A DNA stretch of 64,000 nt from Amoebidium appalachense (taxonomy: Eukaryota > Ichthyosporea): positions 16,554,001 through 16,618,000 of the forward strand of contig CAVNZM010000001.1 in the NCBI GenBank assembly GCA_963693365.1. Direction: 5' to 3'. Position 1 is the stretch's first letter; every line of letters begins with the position of its first letter. Positions 40,164 to 51,056 of the stretch are shown here, one piece after another. The translations under genes and the position numbers were made by a program. Under the pieces are notes generated by a model, which was not told the DNA's origin, did not search any database, and saw only the letters and a list, made by a program, of their open reading frames with translations.

Positions 40164-41588
40164 TTAGACCAACACCCTCCCCCCTGCCTGCACATTCTCA
40201 CACCCGGGGTGACCCTCCTTCCTCTTGGGGGTCGGGGGAGTGGGACCGGTGCTGTCCCGGCCCCCCCCCCCATCGTGTCGGGTGACATTTTGGTGGCTAA
40301 CGTTAAATAAAGTTGTTCCCCCTCCTCCTGAGTCACCCTTCGAGCCGGCATCCTCCTTTTGGGTAATAAGAGAGACCTCTATACTACCAATCTCATTAGT
40401 GAAACTACCGACGGAAACACCTGACCTAATCACTATAGGCTCGATGCCCGGATTCACTAATTCTATTTCTATTGTCTTATCCGGCCATACCCTACTAAGG
40501 GTCCATTGGGCCACCTCCTGAAATGGGGTTTTCGGAGTAAAAACCCCCTAAATCCCCTATCCTAACATGATTGCCGGCCCGGACACGTACCGTTTGGCAC
40601 TGATAAGGCTCGATTACTACTTCAGCTACCGTTCTAGCACCAGACTGATAACCGTCGAGCCCATCATGGGTTTTAATTTTAACGCCGGACTGCAATTCTA
40701 AAACATTCGTACGTTCAAACAAAGCATTCACATGTCTACGGAAAAATGGGGCTCCCAACAAAACACTTTGAGCTAAATCCTTAACCACATAACAAGCAAT
40801 ATGCATAGCCTGGCCACCTATCTCACACGGCAACACACAAACACCTTCCACAGACATACTACTATTATTAGCACTACCTAAGGCTGTGCTAGAAGCATCT
40901 AATATAGGAATTTCCCCCCGGCCTGATTAAAACGACGAATAAACGAAGCATGCACACAATTAACCTGAGCCCCTCCATCGAGCAAAGCAACAGCCTTCAA
41001 CTTACCATCAGCTAACCATACGTCTATATAATGCCGGCTAAAACCAACTAAATCCTCCTCCAATTCAAGCAACACATCATCACTCACTCCCAATCCCTGC
41101 CCACGAAGACTCACACCCTCGATACCTACGTGCAACATACCTACCTGTGGTGCCTGCACGGGTGGGGTGGGGTGTGTATGTGATGTGGGTGGTGGTGGAG
41201 TGTGTGTGTGTGATGTGTGGGTGGGTGGTGTGTGTGTGTGTGGTGTATGTGTGGGTGTGTGTGTGGGTGTAGGTGTGTCTGCAACCGTCGTATGTTGTTG
41301 TGGTGGTGTGTTTCTATGTGTCTGTGCCTTCCCCCCCCTTCCCCCTTTACTCGTGTGTGTCCCCCCCCCTCCCGGAAACAATGGCACAGAAACCCCCTCC
41401 GGTGTGGTTAGAACAAACACCGGGTTGGGACAAGAAACACTGAGACCATCCACTTGTGGCTGGGGAACCTCCCCCAACCACAAAACATTCACACCATTCA
41501 TACCTTTGGTAGAGTCACCCCACAAACATTCATGCCATACCACCTCGACGCTGTCTTGAGGACCCACGACGATGCCCGGCTCCCACAC
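40164..41588 (-). pseudogene. Ty3 protease region
   Basis: Two frames, 40899-41588 and 40164-40857, hold the aspartic protease and linker. The active-site motif reads LLDGGAQVNC, whereas retroelement proteases normally have D-S/T-G-A. The same DGGA is present in the second copy, so it is a lineage feature and not random decay. The region upstream is threonine/proline/histidine-rich low complexity caused by GT repeats. Confidence 0.75.
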
Positions 41589-41722
41589 GTATCGGGGCGG
41601 TGAGGGGGCAAAGGGAAGCTTAACCTGGGGTGGGGGAGGGTGAAGGTTCTCTGCAACCTGGGGGGGACCGATACTGTCCCCCCCCCTCCCTCAGTGACCC
41701 CAGCTTCCCCCTCCCCCGGAAC

Positions 41723-43058
41723 TCAATAGCTCTTGTAACTACGGCAATATGCAGCAGAGTGCCCTTGCCGGCCACAAAAGTAACATGCACCAAAGAAGGG
41801 GCCAGGGGGGACTTCAAAACCTTGGCGCAAAGCATAACCGGGAGCCCGGTCATGCTGGGGGGGCCCACCGTGTGCACCACGGCCCCCCCTTCCCCCCCTG
41901 CCCCCCTCGGCCTCTCTCACCACCATTTCCACCCCTCCCTCTACCCTGCCCACCACCACGAGCAAGATAAGGGGCAAACCTCTCGGTGAACTGCTGCTGT
42001 TGTCCTCCACGTCCACCTCGGCCACGACCGCCGTGTCCACCCCGGTCGCCGCCACGGCCACCTCGGAAGCCGAAGCCCCCTCGGCCAGAAAAGACGGCCT
42101 GGGAGAGCTCGGCAACCTGCTTGACCAACATGGTGAGTGCATCTGGCTGTTCACCCTCTTTTTTCTCTTTTTCCCCCTTCTGTCCACTCTCCTTCTTTTT
42201 CTTGTCTACTTCCATCACCTCCTTTTTATCCCTCTTATTGAACTTCACCTCGTGCATGGCAAGCAAGTGACGTTTAACATGCAACACCACCTCATCTACA
42301 TCATCATGCTCCCCAAACATGCGTGCAGTGTCTGTGTTTACAGAGAGAGCCTTACGAGCAAACTCGAATTTTTCCCTATCACTCACGTCACCAGCTAACT
42401 CACAAAGGTCCTCAAAGACCCGATATTCCCTCTCAAAGAATGCACGAGCTTCTACGGGGGACATATCTAGTGTGGGAAAGGTATACTTCCATTCTCTGAG
42501 CTGGGCCCGGAAGGTACGGCGCCGGTCGGCCGTCAGGTATCGGCCGACGAGCCGGGCCGTATACTCGAGCTCGTTTTCCGGCCGTGTGAAGGCCTCGAGC
42601 TCCCCGTCCACGTCGTCGGTGCTGTTCTCGTCCTCGTCGTCGGGGATGAACCGTGCGGCCAGACGTTTCTGGCCGAGTGTCCGGGACACCATCTCGTCCC
42701 TCCCCTCGTCGTACTGCTGCTCGTATATACGAGCCGTCACCTGGGGGGCCTGCTCGGCCCGGTACGGGTGCTCCTCCATCAGGGTGCATAAGTCGGCCAT
42801 TGTTTTGTGGTCGATGCACTGTTTGATCATTAAGCACGAGGCCGCCACAGTGGGGGCCTTCTTTGTGTCTAACACTAGTGTGGGTGTGTTAGCTAGGAGT
42901 GTCCTAAGCCACCTAGGGATTTCCGAGTCGTGTTTGAGTGTAAAACTGAAAGCTGTGGTCTGTCTAACGTCTAGTGTATGAACCTGTGGTACCTGTGTGT
43001 GCAGGGAGCTATCCTCCGCTGCCAATGCGTAGAACATGTCTACGTTAAACTTAGCCAT
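41723..43058 (-). pseudogene. Ty3 gag polyprotein
   Basis: A 402-residue frame begins MAKFNVDMFYALAAEDSS at 43058 and runs to 41850, with capsid-like helices, an acidic stretch (DDEDENSTDD) and a Lys/Glu segment, then an RG-rich tail. A second frame (41723-42187) carries a CCHC zinc knuckle, CYFCGRQGHSAAYC, so gag is shifted once between about 42187 and 41850. Only 159 bases separate the start from the LTR. Confidence 0.85.
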
Positions 43059-43086
43059 TGTGTGGTGTGTGCCCTAACTCGTGTGG

Positions 43087-43096
43087 TTGTGTTTAT

Positions 43097-43130
<34 letters not shown>
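43087..43130 (+). repeat. poly(T) tract
   Basis: About 31 T residues (43100-43130) between gag start and the LTR, poly(A) in element orientation. Confidence 0.85.
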
Positions 43131-43131
<1 letters not shown>

Positions 43132-43217
43132 TGTGTTTGAGGTGTAGCAACAGCCCAGAAGGAACTGTCACCGCGTTACCCTAGCGCGAAAAACCGCACT
43201 AAAAGAAAGGTGTAGCT

Positions 43218-43855
43218 TGTCGTATCCTAATGTATGTGTACTAGAGACGCGGCACTCTACTAAGTGTACACACACGAAAAGGAACGAACGTGTACAGAAA
43301 AACGGTAAAGTTTATTAAGACCAGGCTCCGACGGGCAAACTTAGATCCGTACGGATTGAGTCTAAGTTACGACTGAGGCCATCAAGGCCGTGCCCTACAA
43401 GATCATCATCACCTGGCCCCCTACGATGCCACATTCCATTAACATTCCGATCTACTTTTATCGTGCGCCTGCACGAGCTAAGTCGATCTACTCAACTAAT
43501 ATATTTATCCAAGTCTCACCCCTCACCCTCCCCCTAGTGGCACCGCAGAGTCTAAATCTACATTTCATACTATCCTCCCCCCCTCCCTCCCCCCTTTCCT
43601 CTACATCTAAATATATAAATACGTTTGGCAACATATACTATCAAACCTTGCCAATCCTTACAAAAGGGCTTCTGCCCGAACAATGACATTCCTAAGTCCT
43701 CCTACGATCTATCCTACACACTAATTAGAATTCTATTGGACGGCTGTCCCGGCTGACGTGGTCCAATGCCCTGCGCCGGCAGAGGCAAGATGCACGCAGC
43801 TGTACAGCTATCTTGAGGCCCCGGACTTGATCTTGATGATCTGTGGACCCGGGCC

Positions 43856-43899
<44 letters not shown>

Positions 43900-43950
43900 A
43901 TCTCGATCGTAGACTTAGGCTAATCTGCTGAGACGGATTAGTATATGTCA
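43218..43950 (-). repeat. Ty3 LTR (5' LTR in element orientation)
   Basis: 733 bases, partner of 27088-27819, with a C run of about 41 near 43857-43898. Scattered substitutions and small indels between the two show that insertion is not recent. No canonical tRNA primer site beginning TGG follows the LTR; the adjacent bases read AGCTACACC in element orientation. Confidence 0.92.
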
Positions 43951-44125
43951 CCTACCAGCCACGGCCACAACGGGATGATGGGCCAGGCTGGCGTCGTCGG
44001 GCGGGACAGCAAGAGCCGGCGCCGGACTCTTTCCCAGGCACCTGCGACAACTGCAAGGAGCGGGGGCACACATACGCGTGGTGCAAACAGCCCCGTCGTG
44101 GGGGACGTCGGTGACCGTGTTGCAG
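43951..44125 (+). pseudogene. fragment of another gag with CCHC zinc knuckle
   Basis: Directly outside the LTR an open plus-strand frame encodes an arginine-rich stretch and then CDNCKERGHTYAWC, a CX2CX4HX4C knuckle, ending RRGGRR and TGA. This is a different gag from the Ty3 one and in the opposite orientation, so the Ty3 element lies against an older retroelement. Confidence 0.7.
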
Positions 44126-45690
44126 GTATGAAGGTTTTATTAGAGGGTAGGCCGTCTCTTGGGTTGTTGTTGTTGTATGGGAGTTGTGTGGTGTTATTTT
44201 TCGGCATATTTTCTACTGGTGCCTGGCGTTTTCGACGTGTGTATGAGTCCTGTGTTGGCGACGTGTGTGGTTAGGGTCAGTGGAATAGAAAGTCCTGCTG
44301 CTGTCTGGGAGCTCGGCCCTCTGACGAGGGGGCTGGGGGGGGGGTCGAAGTGTAGTCATGGCAGTGGCAGGCCCCCACTGTTGTGAACCCCCGTCGTCAA
44401 AGGGCCTGGTGCTGAGGCCCCTTGGAGTGGCTGCCCTGGGCCTGGTGTTGAGGCCCTTTGGCAGGCTGCCCGTAGTGTTGTTGAGTAGTGTTGTGGTGCC
44501 CAGTGCAGCAGTAGGCCTTAGACACACCGCTGGGTAGGGCTCGGTTGGGGCGGAGGCATTCCCAAACCACCGGGACCTACGTAGTAGGAGTCTTTGTCGG
44601 GTAGAGGAATGGCCAGCAAGAGAGTCTGGAGGTGTACGTCACATGAGTCTGGAGGTGTTCGTCAGTGGCATGTTAGGTTTTGCTAGGAATTCTTTGTGGA
44701 TGGGGCATGCTGAGTGTGGTTGTATGGATGGTGTCTGTTATCATGTCTGTTGCTATGTTCCACTCGATATAACATTGTGCCAGGGGCATGGGGTTTTGGG
44801 TGCAGGTTGTGGACGGGGGCAGAGGTGCATCTACAGGGCAACGTCAGTGGCGGTTCTTATCCTTGTTTTGGGGTTGGGTTGGGTATTAACCATGGTGGGG
44901 TGGTGTGTGGATGTATGTATATGTTTTATGTTATATGTTAAATGTTGCTTCCTGCATGGGTAGCGGTAGTTGTAGTCGCTCAGCACATAACTTTATTTTG
45001 TTTTTAGGTAGTTTTTACTGAGGTGGAACTCAGTTATTTTCTGTGCGAGGGGGAGTTGTCATGTGCTGAGCTGATTCGTATTAGTTTACTTCTATATTTT
45101 GTGTTTTGGTGAGTTAATTTCGGGGGTTTTCTTGCATAGTGATGCCGGGGTCTAAATGGGGTATGAGGAGATTAATCAGTGGTATGGGGAGAATCTGATG
45201 CAGCGGCGGCTGATTGTTTGGTGCGCGCGTGCATGCCCCATGCCTCTGCGTACTCTCCATGTTAAATGTTGTATTGCTTCTTGCTGTGTGCGTGGCGAGA
45301 CCCATGTTGCCTGCTCGCGTGTGTGTATGCTTATATGTATTGTGAGTAAACGTGTGTACGTGTTGTAGTGCTGTAGGGGTGTCTGAGGTCGCGGTAGCCA
45401 ATGGTGTGGAGTGCGTGTAGTCTGTGGGGGGAGGGAGTGTTGTGATTGGCTGAATGTCACTGTGGTATTTGTCTGGCCAGTGGGCCGCGTGTCTGTGAAG
45501 TGTCTCGCGGGGTCGCGGGCTTTTGGAAGTTCTTCTCAGAACACAAAAAACTCGCTTCCCACCCAACTCAAAGAAAAGTTTATACGTATACACGGTTTCG
45601 AGCCCCTTTAAGCGTGCAGATAGTTAGAGTAGTTCATATACACTCTGTTTGTTGCCACGACAGGCTCCATTCATTGAAGAGAGTGATAAC
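44126..45690. other. G/T-rich interval upstream of the Harbinger gene
   Basis: No gene is supported. Short tandem duplications occur (GGGCCTGGTGTTGAGGCCC types near 44410-44460; GAGTCTGGAGGTGT at 44622 and 44646). CTCAGCACAT near 44977 and ATGTGCTGAG near 45060 form an inverted repeat that might mark an old element end. Confidence 0.4.
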
Positions 45691-46487
45691 ATGGACGCTC
45701 AGGAAGTTACCTGCATGATGCTGTATACCCTTGGGCAGGGTGTTGCAGTCAGGAACGTTGCCGAACGTTTCCAACACAGCACCGAGACCGTGAGCCGGTA
45801 TGTAGTGCTATGACTCCTGCCCTGTTGAATTATGTTATTGGCTGTGTGTTTGCAGCATTTGTCTGTGCTTGTTAAACAACAATGCTCCGAATGGGTTGTG
45901 TTCCACTGTCCAGGGTGCACGTGCGCGTGCACTGTCTCAAGGTTTTGCTGTTGTTTTCAATGAAGCTTATATGTAGGAATGTGGAAAATAATCAGACATC
46001 ATTGTGTGCTGCAGGCGTTTTCGAGAAGGCATCGATGCCACGCTTGCTGCTCTCGGGGAAGAATACATGATTCAACCCGATGAGTCATATATGGTGCCTA
46101 GTTGGGTGCTTGAAAACCCTGAGTTTTGGCCTTACTTCCGTATTGTTCTCGGGGCAGTTGATGGCACTCTTGTTCCGTGCAAGGTCAAACCGGAGGCTGC
46201 TGATCGGTATCGGTGCAGGAAAGGTTTCACAGCACAAAATGTATTGGGTGCATGCGACTGGGAAGCATATTCCACATATTGTTTGCCCGGTGGGGAGGGA
46301 TGTGGTGCAGACAGAACAGTGTTGAACTGTGCCCTCGAGCAGCCCCCTCCACAAAATTTACGTGTGCCGACGGGGAAAGTTTACCTGGGTGACCAGGGCT
46401 ACCCGAACACAAACGAAATTTTGGCACCCTACAGAGGAGTCCGCTATCATCTGAAGGAGTACGGGACGGGAGCAATGGCGTATTTAG

Positions 46488-46518
<31 letters not shown>

Positions 46519-46639
46519 CCCCCCCCCCCCTCCCCCCCCCCCTCCCCCAAAAAAAAGAAGGCCCCTCGACCCATCACTCCCTCCCTACATCTGTAAAAAA
46601 GTGTGCTTTTCCTGTTTCCTTTTGTTCTGCACACACACA

Positions 46640-46711
<72 letters not shown>

Positions 46712-47644
46712 CACATGCACAGAGAGAGTGGATAGGGAGAGAAAAAGAGAGATAGATAGTTTACACATCCAACCTGAAGGTCGTGCGCGCATGCACAAAC
46801 ACCTACACAGACTCACGTGTACAAATACGCACACACACATGCGTCCGCGTGTGCCCGCACGGGTCATGCCCGCGTGCACACACTAAACGAACATGCACAC
46901 ACACAAACAGCCACGCGCACACACACACTGTCATATTGATGGTGAAGTGTCTGGTGTTGTCTATTCATGTGTCGTGTTCTAGTCCTCAGAATGCGAAGGA
47001 GTTATTCAACCTGAGGCATGCCAAGGCGCGGGTGGTCATTGAGCGGTTCTATGGTATGCTGAAAAACCGCTTTCAGATACTCCAGAAAGCCACCAACTAC
47101 TGTCCTAAGATGCTCTCGAAGATCATTCTTGTGTGCTTTCTACTTATGAACTTTATAAAAAAGCACAACGCGGAGGAGCATGGCCACTACTCAGACGAAG
47201 AGCAGCACAACTTGCCTACACGTGGTAAGTCTTTGGTTGCATTTGGTTTTGTTTCTCTTCCTCTACCAGTTTTTCAGTTATTTTTGTTTTTATTTTGTTC
47301 TCTGGTTTTGTGGTGGGCAACGGGTCAAGATGGGTTGGAGTGTGCGTCTGCACGTTTTTTTGATGTGGTTTTTGTGGTGTGACTGATATTGCTCGAGTTG
47401 GGATGGAGTGTGCCTCTGAGCGGCGGCAGCGTTGTTGGTGTGTGTGGGGAACCAGGGGAAAGGAGGGGGTGGGTAGGGGGATGATTTATAAGACTGTATG
47501 CTTGATGTAAAGGCCTTGATGTTTTTTAACTCTGTGTTAGGCAGGGGCAACCAAAACCAACAAGAAGACGAGGCAGAGGCAGATGCCAGAAGAGATCAAA
47601 TTGCTGCAGCTATGTGGGTTGACTACACGAGCAGGGCACGGTGA
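45691..47644 (+). CDS. PIF/Harbinger-type transposase nuclease, four exons, apparently intact
   Basis: Exons 45691-45797, 46015-46479, 46983-47224 and 47541-47644 join in frame (phases 2, 2, 1) to 305 residues, ending TGA. This is the DDE nuclease of PIF/Harbinger transposons, also related to the host protein HARBI1. The N-terminal part has the helix-turn-helix-like VAVRNVAERFQHSTETVSR. Catalytic positions: LGAVDGTLVP, LPGGEGCGADRTVL, VYLGDQGYPNTNEIL and the glutamate in ARVVIERFYGMLKNRFQIL. PYRGVRYHLKE is another family signature. A typical C terminus (RRDQIAAAMWVDY) closes the protein. It is shorter than the 350-400 residues of many relatives. No partner Myb-like gene or terminal repeats were found nearby, so it may be a domesticated or stranded copy. 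Confidence 0.92.
46488..46710 (+). repeat. poly(C) and (CA)n tracts in Harbinger intron 2
   Basis: A C tract begins 8 bases after the donor at 46480 (46488-46546, with a few T), followed by an A run, and CA repeats at about 46630-46709. Both are on the sense strand. Confidence 0.95.
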
Positions 47645-48178
47645 ATAGTAAATGAGCACTGAATCGTGCAGTGACATGTGTCCGTCCCGTCCCCGTCCCC
47701 CCCCCCCCCCCCCCACCCCCCCCTCAAAGAAAGATAGTAGGTAAAAGAAAAGAAAAAAACTGCACACACACACACCTTTCTGCACATGATGTTGCAAAGG
47801 TCATTCTGAGTACTTTTGTATTCCTACTAATGCTGCACCAGGCGGCGAGGCCGAACACTAAAACAATGATTTCAAACGGTGATCACTACATCATACTCAC
47901 TTCTACACGTAAAAGATGTTTCTTGCACTATCCCCCCGCCCACACCATAACAAAAAAAAGAAAGAAATTGGCGCCCTTTCAACAATCCTTTTTTGGCCAC
48001 TTCAAACTATCGACGATTGGTGCAAAAGGACACCATATATAGTTCCATAAAATGAACATTCATTGGGTCGGACATTCAGGACCTGAAAGGATTTCGCGCT
48101 AATCCACCTCCCGAGGTGGATTAGTGGAATCCAGATTACGGCCATGTCCGAGGGGTTTGAAACCCAGATTTACGTGAC
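47645..48178. other. interval downstream of the Harbinger gene
   Basis: A C run at 47697-47713 shortly after the stop codon. CCTCCCGAGGTGG near 48106 is a short palindrome. No gene is seen. Confidence 0.5.
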
Positions 48179-48182
48179 CGGA

Positions 48183-48297
48183 TCTGGCCGTCTGTTTGGC
48201 AGCGGCTGGATTTTGAGATTTGGATTTAGCGCTAAACCCAAAATCGCCCGTAATCCGGATTTAGGACCCTAAACCCGGGTTGCCAAACAGGCCCTTA
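48183..48297. mobile_element. short inverted-repeat element (possible MITE)
   Basis: GGCCGTCTGTTTGGCAGC at the left and GTTGCCAAACAGGCCC at the right form imperfect terminal inverted repeats about 115 bases apart. The interior folds on itself (TTTAGCGCTAAA, ATCCGGATT). It abuts the truncated end of the second Ty3 copy. Confidence 0.5.
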
Positions 48298-50206
48298 CTA
48301 GACACAATATGACCTAAAAACTTAACCTCAGGCACACCAATCACAGTCTTGCTACCGCTAATGCGAAGACCAGACTCACCCAAAGCTAAAAATACTTTTT
48401 CACAATTATTAACTAGCTCCTCAAATGACTTACCTTTAATTAAAACATCATCCAAATAAGGGTGGCATACATCCAAATGAGGGTGGAGAATTTTATACAT
48501 TACCCGGCACAACATAGCTGGAGAGGAGAGCAAACCCATCGGCACCACCTTGTACTGGAACAGCTGGTCACCCAGTGCAAAGGCAGTCTTCTCCTTGCTG
48601 CTCTCCTCCAACCTTATCTGCCAAAAAGCTGCTTTTAAATCAAGTTTAGCAAAGTGAGTATAGCCGTGCAGCTGTGAAAGCTGCCCGTCTATGTTAGGGA
48701 GAGGATTGGTCTGCCTTAGTGATCCGATTCAGAGCCCTGTAATCGTTCACTAGACGCCAAGACCCGTCGGGCTTCTTCGTGACCAATAGCACCGGACTTC
48801 TCCACGGACTCAAACTATGCTCCACATGACCCTTTTTTAACATATCACTCACTATTATTAGCGCATCCGACAATTTATACTGCTCCATTCTATAGCTAGG
48901 CATCACTACCGGCCTATTATCACCTGTGTCGATCTGCATTTCAAACCCTTTAACGAAGCCTACTTCGTTATCATCGGCCAGAAATGCAAACCGAGTCCTA
49001 TCAAATAACTTAGCTAGCAATTTTTTCTGTTCTACCGTCCAATCCCCCTCCTTCATACCAAACGGCAATACTAACTCCGGGTTACCCCCATCACAAGTGG
49101 ATGCATCCTTATTCACCGGAGTGCCACTTAACATTTCACCTCCTGTATTACATCGGTGCTGCTCGGGGTGAGGTTGAGGTACCTCCGGATATAGGCGGTC
49201 ACCCTTAGCACCCCCCCTCCCCCCGGCACACCAATGCCCCCGGGCAATTCCTGATGAGTTAGTGCATGTATGTGGGGGGCCAGGTCTGTGGCCACCCTGC
49301 CCCCCACGGTGTTGGTTAACCCGTCAGATCCACGGGTTAGACCAACACCCTCCCCCCCTGCCTGCACATTCTCACACCCGGGGTGACCCTCCTTCCTCTT
49401 GGGGGTCGGGGGAGTGGGACCGGTGCTGTCCCGGTCCCCCCCCCCATCGTGTCGGGTGACATTTTGGTGGCTAACGTTAAATAAAGTTGTTCCCCCTCCT
49501 CCTGAGTCACCCTTCGAGCCGGCATCCTCCTTTTGGGTAATAAGAGAGACCTCTATACTACCAATCTCATTAGTGAAACTACCGACGGAAACACCTGACC
49601 TAATCACTATAGGCTCGATGCCCGGATTCACTAATTCTATTTCTATTGTCTTATCCGGCCATACCCTACTAAGGGTCCATTGGGCCACCTCCTGAAATGG
49701 GGTTTTCGGAGTAAAAACCCCTAAATCCCCTATCCTAACATGATTGCCGGCCCGGACACGTACCGTTTGGCACTGATAAGGCTCGATTACTACTTCAGCT
49801 ACCGTTCTAGCACCAGACTGATAACCGTCGAGCCCATCATGGGTTTTAATTTTAACGCCGGACTGCAATTCTAAAACATTCATACGTTCAAACAAAGCAT
49901 TCACATGTCGACGGAAAAATGGGGCTCCCAACAAAACACTTTGAGCTAAATCCTTAACCACATAACAAGCAATATGCATAGCCTGGCCACCTATCTCACA
50001 CGGCAACACACAAACACCTTCCACAGACATACTACTATTATTAGCACTACCTAAGGCTGTGCTAGAGGCATCTAAAATAGGAATTTCCCCCCCGGCCTGA
50101 TTAAAACGATGAATAAACGAAGCATGCACACAATTAACCTGAGCCCCTCCATCGAGCAAAGCAACTGTTACAGCCTTCAACTTACCATCAGCTAACCATA
50201 CATCAG
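48296..50206 (-). pseudogene. second Ty3 copy, truncated at both ends
   Basis: Matches 39122-41020 of the first copy at high identity, from the protease (LLDGGAQ) through linker to the reverse transcriptase YLDD region and VKFLGHIVSS. It has no LTR. Its frame is open from 50387 to 49128 (protease and linker); a two-base loss near 48704 shifts the reverse transcriptase. Unlike copy 1 it keeps the sequence joining the two reverse transcriptase halves (HPHLDVCHPYLDD). Confidence 0.93.
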
Positions 50207-50783
50207 CAAACCCCCCCGGGGTGTACTTGAATATTATTGGAATATACTGTCCAAAACGCGACCATGAATATTCAGCCAGAACATTAAATGATACACTCGT
50301 ACACGTGTATGGCATTCCAATGAACACTAACGGGCACCATGTATTCATGAATGCCTTATGAATGTCAGACGAACACATATGGAACACATGCGGAATATAT
50401 GTGAATACCTAATGACGAACATTCAAGTAATACCCACGCAACGCGTATTCGATTGTATTCTTGTAACACACTATGAACACGTATAGTATACCAACCCAAA
50501 TACTCATACTGAACAGTCACTGGTACCACACAATATCCTATGAATACCCTCTGAATATCACCTATACACTATGTATTCCATTGCACCGCATAGTGTCCAT
50601 ATGGTACTCATGTGTACTAACCCCATACTCTTCGTGAACATACATGGATAGTAGCTGGGCACATCTCAGATAATATTGAATATGAATATGAATGCTAATG
50701 AATATGAAGAAGATGGTATATTCCAGTAGTACAACTACCGTGTACATGTACATTCAGCCTGCATATTCATGTATGCAAAAGGA
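50207..50783. repeat. zone dense in GAATA/GTATTC motifs
   Basis: About 550 bases packed with GAATAT, GAATAC, GTATTC, GAACAC and CATTC motifs, replacing Ty3 sequence at the break. It begins CAGCAAACCCCCCCGGGG, sharing CATCAGCAAAC across the junction with the left end of the nested element at 28591. It looks like the subterminal zone of a different but related element. A G run at about 50784-50806 follows. Confidence 0.7.
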
Positions 50784-50868
50784 TGGGGGGGGGGGGGGGG
50801 GGGGGGTTAAGGACCCGGACTCAAGGTTTTTTTATCACTTTCTTTTATTACTAAATTAACGGCAGTCC

Positions 50869-51006
50869 CTAGTAGCTTGGTGGTGGCTTCGTTAACTTGA
50901 AGATGCTGCCGCAGGCGAGTGAACTATCTGAGAACCTGCATGTGTGTGTGCATGTGTGTGTGTGTGTATGTGTGTGTGTGTGTGTGGTGTTTGTGTGTGT
51001 GTATGT

Positions 51007-51056
<50 letters not shown>

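Larger units (their letters stand above)
27088..43950 (-). mobile_element. degenerate Ty3 chromovirus LTR retrotransposon with a nested 9.3-kb insertion
   Basis: The LTRs at 27088-27819 and 43218-43950 share start (TGTCGTATCC) and end (ATATGTCA) on the plus strand. Between them, in minus orientation, lie gag (43058 downward), protease, reverse transcriptase, RNase H, integrase zinc domain, the insertion, and a chromodomain at 28002-28511. The order gag-PR-RT-RH-IN-chromodomain defines a chromovirus. Several frameshifts separate the parts and the integrase catalytic core is not present on either side of the insertion, so this copy is dead. The five bases outside each LTR (CACAA and CCTAC) do not match, so no target duplication is visible. 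Confidence 0.93.
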
